Origin: Effusibacillus lacus
GTDB taxonomy: Bacteria > Bacillota > Bacilli > Tumebacillales > Effusibacillaceae
Reading direction: 5' to 3'
Length of the DNA stretch: 64,000 nucleotides
NCBI RefSeq assembly: GCF_002335525.1
Contig: NZ_BDUF01000004.1
Location: 41,154 to 105,153 of the forward strand
The translations under genes were made by a program, and so were the position numbers. A model generated the notes under the pieces. That model was not told the origin of the DNA and made no database searches. It worked only from the letters and a program-made list of their open reading frames with translations. Below, one piece after another: positions 26,464 to 34,320 of the stretch. Position 1 is the first letter of the stretch, and each line of letters begins with the position of its first letter.

Positions 26464-26556
26464 TTAGTAGGTGCCGGGAATGAGCAGGATGAATAATACG
26501 AAAATAATCAAGAACACGACTGCCCAACGAGTGAAGCCACCGAATACTCCGTACAC
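26464..26556 (-). CDS. YjcZ-type tiny membrane protein 3
   Basis: 30 aa from GTG 26556, starting MYGVFGGFTRWAVVFLIIFV and ending FILLIPGTY. It is nearly all one membrane helix with a short N-terminal head. A GGGGGGTG site precedes it. The nucleotide sequence is very close to that of copy 2 through the helix, showing recent duplication. It has its own terminator. Confidence 0.72.
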   Translation of the reverse strand: MYGVFGGFTRWAVVFLIIFVLFILLIPGTY

Positions 26557-26721
26557 TATCGGCACCCCCCTTCCTTTTTCTCAATTACAGTTAATTCATG
26601 ACAGTAGAGTACGGTAACGGACAAATGACATTAGCAATTAGTCTATTTTTTAATTGATTGGTTGCAAAAATCCTCAAAAGCGGAGAGCTTGATGGAGCAT
26701 TTTTTCATATAATCTCAGTAA

Positions 26722-26802
26722 GAAAGAGGGAACACCACAGCCCAACGGGTGTATCTTCCCACTCTTTCGGCAAAAGACGCCTCAATCAAAGAGGCGTCTT
26801 TT
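26722..26802 (+). ncRNA. Candidate small structured RNA ending in a strong terminator
   Basis: A long hairpin is formed by GAAAGAG (26722-26728), GGAA and CACC pairing with GGTG (26748-26751), TTCC and CTCTTTC (26762-26768), with small internal bulges. It is followed after 3 nt by the 12-bp terminator at 26772-26802. A TATAAT (26708-26713) lies just upstream, but its -35 is poor. No coding frame fits, and no + strand gene lies nearby to need a terminator. Known sporulation sRNAs have this size, but identity is unproven. Confidence 0.4.
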
Positions 26803-26806
26803 ATCG
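26772..26806 (+). terminator. Strong bidirectional terminator
   Basis: AAAAGACGCCTC (26772-26783) pairs perfectly with GAGGCGTCTTTT (26791-26802) around a 7-nt loop. The A/T flanks allow action on both strands. It ends the candidate RNA upstream. Confidence 0.8.
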
Positions 26807-26915
26807 TGGTGGCGTGCTTTGAAAGATATAGGGGGTAGGCGATTCCTTCATTTCCGGTACAGCATCACAGATTCAGCAGTCGCATCAAACCGTTATAGGG
26901 GGAGGGGGAAGCATT

Positions 26916-27014
26916 ATGCAAAAAAAGCTGATCGGGCAGATTGCGGGGTTATGCAGTTCGGTCGCAGCCAAAACCTATCACATCTTTAATTGTGTCAGTA
27001 GTGCCAATCTATGA
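26916..27014 (+). CDS. Possible 32-aa small protein
   Basis: ATG 26916 follows a very purine-rich site (GGGGGAGGGGGAAG) with 7-nt spacing. The peptide starts MQKKLIGQIAGLCSSVAAK and ends at TGA 27012. No family recognised. The strong ribosome site is the only support; the sequence between it and the terminator at 26802 holds nothing else recognisable. Confidence 0.35.
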   Translation: MQKKLIGQIAGLCSSVAAKTYHIFNCVSSANL

Positions 27015-27101
27015 GTACCGTTATCATGATACTTCTGTTGCCTTTTTTGTTTATAAGCACTTCCGTTCCCGGATAACAGTATTTCGACTGTACAAACATG
27101 A

Positions 27102-27479
27102 TTATCGCGCTTCCGATTCAGCCAATTTCAGGGCCAGTTCGGTAAACTCACGTTGGGAAATTTCCCCACGCAAGTTCTGTTTAATAATTTTTTCTGCCTC
27201 TTCGGACAAAAATTGCCCCTCAATCGCCAATGTGGTTTTCGCGTATTGAAGTGCCTTTTGAATGCTTGCATCTGATTTTTTGGTTTTGTTGTTGCTGGGT
27301 GTGATAGCTATATAGTACTCAGAGTTCCCTCTGGAAACACTAATAACCCTTGGGGCATTCGCATAGTTTCTGTTGATTTTTAGGTAATTAACAAGAGATT
27401 TTCCATAGGGTGAGTACTCTTTGCAACTAGGATCGTTGCTTACTAATGGTTTAAAAACCACTTTCGCATGTTTCCTCAA
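27102..27479 (-). CDS. Hypothetical protein with a VbhA-antitoxin-like C-terminus
   Basis: 125 aa from TTG 27479, preceded by AAGGGAGG. The first ~80 residues match nothing I know. Residues ~86-120 (IEGQFLSEEAEKIIKQNLRG then EISQREF) resemble the short helical antitoxin motif of VbhA-type proteins, which normally inhibits Fic AMP-transferases through an (S/T)xxxE(G/N) motif. No Fic gene is next to it. The resemblance may be superficial; the stand-alone gene is probable from its ribosome site and codon pattern. Confidence 0.6.
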   Translation of the reverse strand: MRKHAKVVFKPLVSNDPSCKEYSPYGKSLVNYLKINRNYANAPRVISVSRGNSEYYIAITPSNNKTKKSDASIQKALQYAKTTLAIEGQFLSEEAEKIIKQNLRGEISQREFTELALKLAESEAR

Positions 27480-27562
27480 GGTCAGAACCTCCCTTTGTTA
27501 CCATTATACCACGATGTTGAGTGCCATTTTCCAAATAGTTCGTTATTGCAATGAGAATTCCT

Positions 27563-28843
27563 TCACGTATTGTATGCCGTGACAGCGGCTTCCTCTTGTT
27601 TCCTCCGCTTGCGATTGATCTGAAGAACCATCATCGAGGCCGCCAAACAGAACAAGCCTGCCAGGATGAAGGTCAGGTCATATTCCTTAAATAGGGTGAA
27701 CATCAATCCGCCGCCAAATGCGGCCACCCCTGCCCCCAACTGATGGGCTGCAAAGATCCACCCGTATACGATTCCCGCATTCTGTTTTCCAAACACGTCA
27801 GCCGTAAGCCGGACGGTCGGGGGAACGGTGGCCACCCAGTCCAACCCGTAGAAAACAGCAAAGACTATCAGCGACAGATGGTTGGAACCCAGTGCGGAGG
27901 GAAGAAACATGAGTGATAAACCGCGAAGTCCATAGTACCAGAACAGCAACCAGCGATTGTTCCACCTGTCGGAAAGCCAACCGGAGATCATGGTACCGGC
28001 AATATCGAAAATGCCCATCATCGCCAGCAATCCAGCTGCCGTCACCTCAGGTATCCCATGGTGCACACTGGCAGGAATCAGGTGGGTTCCGATCAAACCG
28101 CTGGTGGAGAGACCGCAGATAAAGAAACTGCCTGCCAGGAACCAGAAATCAAAAGAACGAACCCCCAGTTTCAGACCGCGGAAAGCGGCAGCGATTGGAT
28201 TCCGTTTCGGTTGCTGCTCGGCATGATCCGACAGAGTAGCCCCGAATGGCCGAAGCCCCATTTGTTCAGGCGTATCCCGCATCAAAAAGGCTATCACAAG
28301 CACGGCCAGCATGGCTGCCCCAACAAGAATCCAGATCGCCGTTCGCCAGTTGTAAGACTCTATCATGTAAGCAAGTAAAGGCAAGAAGGCCAACTGTCCG
28401 GTGGCAGCACTCGCCGTAAGGAGCCCCAACACAAGCCCCCGGTTTTTTACAAACCAGTGGCTGGCCACAATGGCACCAAGCACCGTTAGAAAGAAACCGC
28501 TTCCGAGACCCACCACAACGCCCCAAAGCAGGTGGAATTGCCAGGCGGAGAACATCCAGATTGTCAAACCGGTACCCGCGAGAATCATGATCATGGCCAT
28601 TACCATCATCCTGCGAACACCGTACCGTTCCATCAAAGCAGATACGAAGGGTCCGCTGAAACCATAAAGCACCAGGTTGATGGCAACGCCCAGCGAGATC
28701 GTGGCCCGATCCCATTTAAACTCTTCTTCCAGAGGAATCATCAGGACACCCGGTGTGGAACGAATTCCTGCCGCAACCAACATGGCCACAAAGGCGACCA
28801 TTACAACGATCCATCCATAGTGTAAACGGGCAGGCTTTCCCAT
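27563..28843 (-). CDS. MFS transporter, monocarboxylate/oxalate-formate (OFA-like) type
   Basis: 426 aa from ATG 28843, which has AAGGGA 6-7 nt upstream; an ATG seven codons earlier lacks one. About 12 helices. LHYGWIVVMVAF at the start, GPFVSALMERYGVRRMM (motif A) and GLGSGFFLTVLGAIVASHWF fit the monocarboxylate-porter-like branch of MFS in Bacillales. Substrate unknown, probably an organic acid. No enzyme gene is linked. Confidence 0.82.
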   Translation of the reverse strand: MGKPARLHYGWIVVMVAFVAMLVAAGIRSTPGVLMIPLEEEFKWDRATISLGVAINLVLYGFSGPFVSALMERYGVRRMMVMAMIMILAGTGLTIWMFSAWQFHLLWGVVVGLGSGFFLTVLGAIVASHWFVKNRGLVLGLLTASAATGQLAFLPLLAYMIESYNWRTAIWILVGAAMLAVLVIAFLMRDTPEQMGLRPFGATLSDHAEQQPKRNPIAAAFRGLKLGVRSFDFWFLAGSFFICGLSTSGLIGTHLIPASVHHGIPEVTAAGLLAMMGIFDIAGTMISGWLSDRWNNRWLLFWYYGLRGLSLMFLPSALGSNHLSLIVFAVFYGLDWVATVPPTVRLTADVFGKQNAGIVYGWIFAAHQLGAGVAAFGGGLMFTLFKEYDLTFILAGLFCLAASMMVLQINRKRRKQEEAAVTAYNT

Positions 28844-28975
28844 CGACAATCCCTTCTTCCCCATACAGTGTGAATATTGAGATTATACCAGATGGGGGTA
28901 GGAAGGGAACTTTTTTTTGGCAGTGTAACCTCTGTCTATTGAAGAGAGTCTTGATAAGCAAAGGAGGTTTTACCG

Positions 28976-29206
28976 GTGAAGAAAGTATTGTTTGTTCCGG
29001 TTGGAGTTATCGCACTCTTAATTGCCTTAAACATCGCAGACGTTTCGTTTGCCTGCGGTTGTACTGAGGAAGGTGGGAGCCAAAATAAAATTTTGGGGAT
29101 GAAGTCGGTACATCTTAGGCATAAACTGGTAATGGGACTTATCTGGATTCTTATGGCAACTGGGGCGGCGTGGATGCTCTATCTTCTAAAGAAAGCCTGG
29201 TGGTAG
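28976..29206 (+). CDS. Small membrane protein of unknown function
   Basis: 76 aa from GTG 28976 after AAAGGAGG. An N-terminal hydrophobic segment (VPVGVIALLIALNIA) ends in a CGC motif (residues 27-29); a second helix near the C-terminus runs VMGLIWILMATGAAWML and ends LLKKAWW. Both membrane segments frame a short loop with two cysteines. A decayed copy of its 3' end lies at 34181-34242, so the gene has been duplicated in this genome. No family recognised. Confidence 0.6.
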   Translation: MKKVLFVPVGVIALLIALNIADVSFACGCTEEGGSQNKILGMKSVHLRHKLVMGLIWILMATGAAWMLYLLKKAWW

Positions 29207-29227
29207 AGACTGAGAGGAAAGGAAAAA

Positions 29228-29548
29228 AACTTCATTCTTCGAGGAAATTGGAGACCATTTGAGGATGTTATTCCATGTCTTCAAAAGTTGAATGGTCATC
29301 GTCTCGGCGTGATCACGAACGGAGATCTGAATCAGCAAAAGTTGAAACTTGAACGAATGGGAGTCTTGGATTACTTTGAAGTTGTGGTCGCCTCAGGAGA
29401 TGTAGGGTTCTCTAAACCTGATACAAGAATGTTTGAAATTGCATGTGAAATGACCGGAACACATTGGTGCGAGATGATCTATGTAGGCGATGATTTAGCA
29501 ACGGATATCGTACCCTGTGAAGCACTTTACGATGAATTGGAACTGTAA
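29228..29548 (+). pseudogene. Relic of a HAD-family hydrolase
   Basis: An open frame whose translation (ILRGNWRPFEDVIPCL, LGVITNGD, SKPDTRMFEIAC, YVGDDLATDI) covers HAD motifs II to IV. The N-terminal DxD nucleophile region is absent, no start with a ribosome site exists, and the C-terminus stops early right after motif IV. Both ends are thus lost. The region 29207-29583 contains nothing else. Confidence 0.7.
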
Positions 29549-29583
29549 CAAAGAAATACATAAGACCTTTTCAGGAGGAAATC

Positions 29584-30036
29584 ATGATGAAATCTTCTGT
29601 AACGAATGAAGTTCATGCACTCTATCAACAACTGTTAGATGGGTGGAACAACCGCAATGCCCGTGCAATGGCTGAATTGTTCACAGATGATGGCGAGAGT
29701 ATTGGTTTTGATGGGAGTCAGTCGATTGGGCGGGATGAAATATTTTCGCACCTCAATCCCATCTTTGAACACCATCCCACTGCCAAATTTGTAAGCAAAG
29801 TTAAAAGCGTGCGATTTCTGGGTTCTGATGCAGCCATTTTACGAGCGATAGCAGGTATGGTGCCTCCTGGACAATCAGACATCAATCCTAAAGTCAACAC
29901 ACATCACACACTAGTTGCCGTTAAAACCGAAGGAAATTGGCGTATCCAACTTTTTCAGAATACCCCTGCCCAGTTTCATGGAAGACCTGAGTTAGTCGAT
30001 CAAATGACAGAAGAGTTAAGACAGTTACTTAAATGA
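29584..30036 (+). CDS. SgcJ/EcaC-type NTF2-like protein (DUF4440)
   Basis: 150 aa starting after TCAGGAGGAAATC. The NTF2-like cone fold is suggested by LLDGWNNRNARAMAELFTDDGE at residues 18-39 and the strand HHTLVAVKTEGNWRIQLFQNTP near the C-terminus. SgcJ/EcaC members are small soluble proteins of mostly unknown activity, often annotated as oxidoreductases without proof. No catalytic pair can be assigned. It stands alone between a HAD relic and a convergent ABC operon. Confidence 0.8.
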   Translation: MMKSSVTNEVHALYQQLLDGWNNRNARAMAELFTDDGESIGFDGSQSIGRDEIFSHLNPIFEHHPTAKFVSKVKSVRFLGSDAAILRAIAGMVPPGQSDINPKVNTHHTLVAVKTEGNWRIQLFQNTPAQFHGRPELVDQMTEELRQLLK

Positions 30037-30049
30037 GCAAGTCGATTTA

Positions 30050-30925
30050 CTAAACATCCCGCGCTTCAAATTTCCGGATGGCCAACCAGAGGGCAGCCGC
30101 TCCATACAGGATCGTATACAGAATCATGAAGCTGCTGGGGGCCGAGATGCTGCCGAACAACCCTTGGGAGGCAAAAGAAATGGGATCGTCAGCCGTGTCG
30201 AACAGAAAAATGGTCATCTTCCGAAAGAGCGAATCCAGAGGGAAGATCAAGCTGGAAACAATCCCGATATTCACCAGGGAATCATTCTCCGTGAGAACCC
30301 CGATCTGCTCGACGAATCCGCCGATAAAGCTGATCCCGTAAAGGATAATCAAGATAATTCCGCCGTTAATAGTTGTCATCATGCTGCTGAACAATAAAGC
30401 AACCCCCACCAGAAGCAACGGCTGCAGGGCAAACAGGCTTATGGCTTTCAGAACCTGTTGGAGGGTAACCTCCACACTCATATAAGGGCCGCCCATCAGT
30501 TGGTTAACCAGAATAATGCCTATAAAGAGGGCACAGGCATAAACGGTCAACAGTCCCCCAAGACCCACAAACTTCCCCAATACAATGGAACGACGGTGTA
30601 AAGGACGGGCGAGCAGGGTATCGATCTGGCGGCTTTCAATCTCCGACGCAATGCTTCCCACACTGCTGAGGATTGCGAGCAGTCCTGTAATAAAGCTGGC
30701 AAAGTATAAACCGACCCCAAGCAGCTGTGTCGAGAGCATATTTTTTCGCAAGAGAAAATAGGGGTCATTCATACCGGGATTCCCCACTCCCTCGAACATC
30801 TTCCCGGCGGCAAATTGAGTGGCCGTTCCGTAAAAGACCAGGAAAGCAATGGACATCAGGATGGTGATGAGAAAGATTTTCTTATAGAGGATTTCCTTAA
30901 AGGCTAACCTTGCGATCGTCCACAC
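30050..30925 (-). CDS. ABC-2 type transporter permease (NosY/YhaP-like)
   Basis: 291 aa from GTG 30925, with GAAAGGAGCAGGAGC just before it; upstream in-frame residues overlap the ATPase gene and are unlikely. About six membrane helices in pairs and the EIESRQIDTLLARPLHRRSIVLGKF segment typical of ABC-2 permeases. It partners the ATPase that overlaps its start by 29 bp. Such two-gene exporters pump lipids, peptides or antibiotics. It is the last gene of a sigma/anti-sigma-headed operon. Confidence 0.85.
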   Translation of the reverse strand: MWTIARLAFKEILYKKIFLITILMSIAFLVFYGTATQFAAGKMFEGVGNPGMNDPYFLLRKNMLSTQLLGVGLYFASFITGLLAILSSVGSIASEIESRQIDTLLARPLHRRSIVLGKFVGLGGLLTVYACALFIGIILVNQLMGGPYMSVEVTLQQVLKAISLFALQPLLLVGVALLFSSMMTTINGGIILIILYGISFIGGFVEQIGVLTENDSLVNIGIVSSLIFPLDSLFRKMTIFLFDTADDPISFASQGLFGSISAPSSFMILYTILYGAAALWLAIRKFEARDV

Positions 30926-31862
30926 TTCGCTCCTGCTCCTTTCGATTGACCCAATAAAGAAACACATCTTCCAGATGGGGTTCCTTGCGAACCACCTGAT
31001 AAATCCGTGCTCCAGCGGCAGACAGTGCCTGAACCAGATCCGGAATGCTGTCGTCCTTGTCCAGTGTGACATGCCACGCTTCGTATTCTCCGGATGTCGA
31101 TCTTTGTTCCCAATGCTGAATCATCGGAAACTGTTGTCCTTCAAGCACAGCACCAATTTGATATCCGCTGATTTCCACCTGGCTTTGAATACGGGAGAGT
31201 TTCCTCCATTCCCCTTGCACAATCAGCTCACTCCTGTGAATGATGGCGACATGGTCGCACACTGTTTCCACTTCACTGAGCAGATGGCTGTTTAAAAAAA
31301 CGGTCTTGCCCTGTGCCCGAAGCTCGGACATGAGTTCACGGACTTCTTTCCGGCCAATGGGATCCAGTGCGGAAGTGGGTTCATCCAGAAAAATCAGGTC
31401 CGGGTCGGACAAAAGGGCAGCGGCCAATCCGATCCTTTGCTGCATTCCTTTGGAATACCCTTTGATCTTGTCATCCGCGCTTTTCGTGAGGCCTACCCGT
31501 TCAATCAGTTGATCGATCTGCGTTTTTTGCTCGATGCGCGGGATCTTGCAAAGATCTGCGTGAGTCTGTAACAATTGCCGTCCGGTTAACCATTCCGGGT
31601 AGCGGAATAATTCTGGCAGATAGCCGATTTTTCCCCGGGTTTCGACGGTTCCCAAAGGCATGCCCAAGATTTGCGCCTGGCCGCCAGTAGGCTTCAAGAG
31701 TCCCAACAGGGTGCGGACGAAGGTGCTTTTGCCCGCGCCGTTTGGCCCCAGAAAGCCGTACACCACACCACGCGGCACCGTTAGGGTGATATCTTTGCAG
31801 CCCGCTTTTCCATTGTATTGTTTCGTAAGGTTCCAGGTTTGAATGACGTGTTCGTTTGACAA
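30897..31862 (-). CDS. ABC transporter ATP-binding protein
   Basis: 321 aa from TTG 31862, which follows CAGGAGGGGCC. Walker A GPNGAGKST, signature YSKGMQQRI, Walker B LIFLDEPTSALD and the H-loop LNSHLLSEVE are present. The C-terminal ~100 residues form the accessory domain common to ABC-2 export ATPases such as CcmA/NatA types. The start lies 61 bp beyond the anti-sigma stop. Partner permease overlaps its 3' end. Confidence 0.93.
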   Translation of the reverse strand: MSNEHVIQTWNLTKQYNGKAGCKDITLTVPRGVVYGFLGPNGAGKSTFVRTLLGLLKPTGGQAQILGMPLGTVETRGKIGYLPELFRYPEWLTGRQLLQTHADLCKIPRIEQKTQIDQLIERVGLTKSADDKIKGYSKGMQQRIGLAAALLSDPDLIFLDEPTSALDPIGRKEVRELMSELRAQGKTVFLNSHLLSEVETVCDHVAIIHRSELIVQGEWRKLSRIQSQVEISGYQIGAVLEGQQFPMIQHWEQRSTSGEYEAWHVTLDKDDSIPDLVQALSAAGARIYQVVRKEPHLEDVFLYWVNRKEQERSVDDRKVSL

Positions 31863-31923
31863 AGTTGGCCCCTCCTGAAAAATGGCAAAGGGAGGCGGCC
31901 CCCCGGGGGAACCGCTCCACATC

Positions 31924-33096
31924 TTACTTTATTTCGTTTGCAATCTTGATCAAGGCGTCGCCTTTGTTGCTGACGGGGTCACGAGTTTCGATTTGGTACA
32001 ATTTTCCGTCCTTCTGCCAGATCAGGAGACTGATTCTCGGGTCATTCACCAACAGACCTTGGGTGCCCTGTACGCTGATCTGCTTCATATTGGCCCGGTT
32101 TTCCATAAAAGGCAGTGGGAGAGTCCGCTTCCAATCCTCGATTCCCGCCAACTGTTTCTTTACATTGTCCGGAATAAAGGGAAGCTTCAGGAACGTGCTG
32201 CGAAATTGTTCCAGATCCGTACCTTCCGGCACTTTTATATAAGGGGCATCGGATACGTGGTAGCTAAACCTGGATACGGAGCCAGGTGCCGGGTTTCCGA
32301 TGACATACTCTGTCCGAATATTTTCCGGGAACGTCAGGGAGAACTCTTTCCCGTCCAGGCTGTTGTCAAACTTCGCGTCCACATTGAGCTGCTTGAACAA
32401 TTGGTTGGCCTTCTGTGTATCCATTTGGGCGTGAAGAGTCCAACTGGGATATACGGTTATCCTCTTGGCCACAAACTCTTTGGGGGCCTGGGCAATGGAA
32501 TAGCCGGCCGATTTTGCGTCGGCCATGCTGTCAAAAGTTCGGGCATGCCGAGAGGCTCCCTGGTCATCCACCCACATCTTGCCGATGCCTTTCAGTTCTT
32601 TTACGCCCGGTTCCCCCAAACTGCCTAGCCAATTATGGATTTCCCGCATGTCGGAATCAGTCAGTTTTACAAACTCTACCTTATCTACCCGGAAGACAGA
32701 CAAGAAATCTTCCGCCATGGCCCGCACTTGGGAAAAGGACAGGGATCCCAGTACAAATGTGGCTGCCGCAGCGGCAGTGAGCCATTTTTTATTGATATTC
32801 TTCATAAACGGCCATCTCCTTTGAGATTGCTGGTTGGTTGTTGCCGGTTGCAGATTGCCGGTTCGATGTTGGAACTTCGCCCAGGCAGCTTCCACGTCTA
32901 TGTTGGGGTGATCTCCTTGGATTGGAAAACTCCCACTCAAAGCTTCCTCGCTCCAGTTCTCAAGACGAATGCCTTCAGCGAGAAGAATTCGGCAAGAAAG
33001 GCAATCCTGCAAATGAAGGGAAAATTGTTTCCGCTCGTCACGGCTTAGTTCCCCATCGATGTAGGCCTGAATGTAACCGGGGTCTTGGCACTTCAT
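31924..33096 (-). CDS. Membrane-bound anti-sigma factor with zinc-finger (ZAS) domain
   Basis: 390 aa. The N-terminal ZAS motif has H28, C32 and C35 (HLQDCLSC) after YIDGELSRDE. A membrane helix spans about residues 102-122, and ~270 extracytoplasmic residues follow, with no clear family. It overlaps the sigma gene by ATGA, so it should hold that sigma factor inactive until an envelope signal leads to its release or cleavage. It is longer than RsiW-type partners and its large outer domain may sense the signal. Confidence 0.85.
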   Translation of the reverse strand: MKCQDPGYIQAYIDGELSRDERKQFSLHLQDCLSCRILLAEGIRLENWSEEALSGSFPIQGDHPNIDVEAAWAKFQHRTGNLQPATTNQQSQRRWPFMKNINKKWLTAAAAATFVLGSLSFSQVRAMAEDFLSVFRVDKVEFVKLTDSDMREIHNWLGSLGEPGVKELKGIGKMWVDDQGASRHARTFDSMADAKSAGYSIAQAPKEFVAKRITVYPSWTLHAQMDTQKANQLFKQLNVDAKFDNSLDGKEFSLTFPENIRTEYVIGNPAPGSVSRFSYHVSDAPYIKVPEGTDLEQFRSTFLKLPFIPDNVKKQLAGIEDWKRTLPLPFMENRANMKQISVQGTQGLLVNDPRISLLIWQKDGKLYQIETRDPVSNKGDALIKIANEIK

Positions 33097-33641
33097 GTTT
33101 CACTCCCCCTTCTGTGTTGATAGAGTTCGCGGAATTTCTTCTTGGCCCGGGCCAGGAGTGTGCCTACGGATCCTTTCTCGATTCCCGCAGCTTGTGCCAG
33201 TTCCTTGTAGTCGTAGCCTGAGTACTTCATTAACAGAAGCAACCGATCCCGTTCGTCCAAATCGACCAAGGTCTCACGAACAGCCGCAATTTCTTCCCTT
33301 CGAAGCCAACTCTCTTCCGTTGAGGGAGATGTACAACCTTCCCGTTGAGTGGCTCTATCATCGCGGGCCGCTCTTCGTTTTTCGGAGCGAAGATAGTTGA
33401 ATGCCACATGGATGGATACCTTGGCCAACCAGGCTCTCAGATTCTCAATTTCGCTGCGGTCAACCGAGTACAGTTTGATAAACACTTCCTGCGCCAATTC
33501 TTCGGCAATGGCCTGTTCCCGGACGATGGACAGAATCTGTCTCACTACCTGAGAGTAATGGGCCTTGAACAAAACCGAAAACTCCGCAGTGTCTTCTTTT
33601 GATTCGTCCCTGGGATCCATCCTCGAGGCGAGCAATTCCAT
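33093..33641 (-). CDS. ECF-type RNA polymerase sigma factor
   Basis: 182 aa from ATG 33641 after AAAGGAGGGTGG. Sigma region 2 (EELAQEVFIKLYSVD) and region 4 helix-turn-helix (YKELAQAAGIEKGSVGTLLARAKKKF shortened to its recognition part) are both present, separated by a linker, with no region 1 or 3. It begins a minus-strand operon sigma, anti-sigma, ABC ATPase, ABC permease, probably a response to envelope stress or an antimicrobial. The promoter is not clear; autoregulation is expected for ECF factors. Confidence 0.9.
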   Translation of the reverse strand: MELLASRMDPRDESKEDTAEFSVLFKAHYSQVVRQILSIVREQAIAEELAQEVFIKLYSVDRSEIENLRAWLAKVSIHVAFNYLRSEKRRAARDDRATQREGCTSPSTEESWLRREEIAAVRETLVDLDERDRLLLLMKYSGYDYKELAQAAGIEKGSVGTLLARAKKKFRELYQHRRGSET

Positions 33642-33898
33642 CTCCACCCTCCTTTCGGAATTGGGTATCTTGCGTTTTTCGTATATATAGAAACCGCCAA
33701 TCTGGATTTTGTGACAGGCAACTAATGTCTACTCAGCCTTTCGGATCTGGAATCTGTCTTGAGAATACCATAAGACGAGAGACAGAACTCTGGAAGAATC
33801 CCCCGCTCAACACCCTTTCCTCGCCTCTAGAGTGCTCTTAATTCTGCTTTGCGCTTGCCGCGTGCAGATATGATTTGGTTTCCAGGATCAAAAAACAA

Positions 33899-33942
33899 GG
33901 TAAGCCTGACGTCAAGCAACAAGTTAAAACACTTGTTGGAGC
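33899..33942 (+). repeat. Dispersed hairpin repeat, copy 2
   Basis: 44 bp nearly identical to 25924-25966, with one extra A in the loop and four substitutions. It ends 3 bp before the large inverted repeat. The flanks of the two copies are unrelated, which marks the repeat boundary. Confidence 0.7.
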
Positions 33943-33945
33943 CCA

Positions 33946-34141
33946 GCAAAAATTGGCCTGATTATCAGTCTTATTTTTGATTTTTTGCTTTGACCCCAAT
34001 AATAGGACTGATTTTCAGCCTTATTCCGGGATTATTGAGGTGTGTATGCAAAAAAAAGGATATAGGGCTGAAATATAGTCTTATTATTGGGGGTGGCGGT
34101 CAATTGACAAAAATAAGACTGAAAAACAGTGCTATTTTTGG
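33946..34141. repeat. 196-bp MITE-like imperfect inverted repeat
   Basis: The arm 33946-34027 (82 nt) matches the reverse complement of 34058-34141 (84 nt) over its whole length, with a 30-nt loop between. Each arm holds two smaller palindromes around cores such as CTGATTATCAG and ACTGATTTTCAG, flanked by TCTTATT or AATAAGA. No coding frame. It fills most of the gene-free 33642-34320, which otherwise contains only the repeat at 33899 and a gene relic; 33642-33898 shows nothing recognisable. Confidence 0.7.
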
Positions 34142-34180
34142 AGAAAGGATAGGCAAAGGAGGCTGTACCTCCAGTGTAGA

Positions 34181-34242
34181 ATATTCTTTATGGTAACAGG
34201 GGCGGTATTGATGCTTTATTTTCTTTAGAAAGCTGGTGGTAG
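34181..34242 (+). pseudogene. Decayed 3' end of a copy of the 76-aa membrane protein gene
   Basis: The translation MVTGAVLMLYFL-stop-KAGG aligns with MATGAAWMLYLLKKAWW at the end of 28976-29206, at about 80 percent nucleotide identity. It has an in-frame TAG and a one-base deletion before the ancestral TAG. Only this tail remains. Confidence 0.7.
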
Positions 34243-34263
34243 AAGCTTAACGTTCCCAAAGAG

Positions 34264-34302
34264 AAAGGAGCTACCTGCGCGATGTAGGGAGCTCCTTTGG
34301 TC
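34264..34302 (+). terminator. Hairpin terminator
   Basis: AAAGGAGCTAC pairs with GTAGGGAGCTCCTTT (two-base bulge) around a 9-nt loop, followed by GGTCTTTC. It probably ended the duplicated gene whose relic lies just upstream, and also lies at the 3' end of the minus-strand monooxygenase gene. Confidence 0.6.
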
Positions 34303-34320
34303 TTTCAATTGTACGTTAAA

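Noticed and set aside
26941..27249. 102-codon + strand frame across the minus-strand 125-aa gene
   Set aside because: Overlaps a better supported gene with its own ribosome site; no similarity seen.
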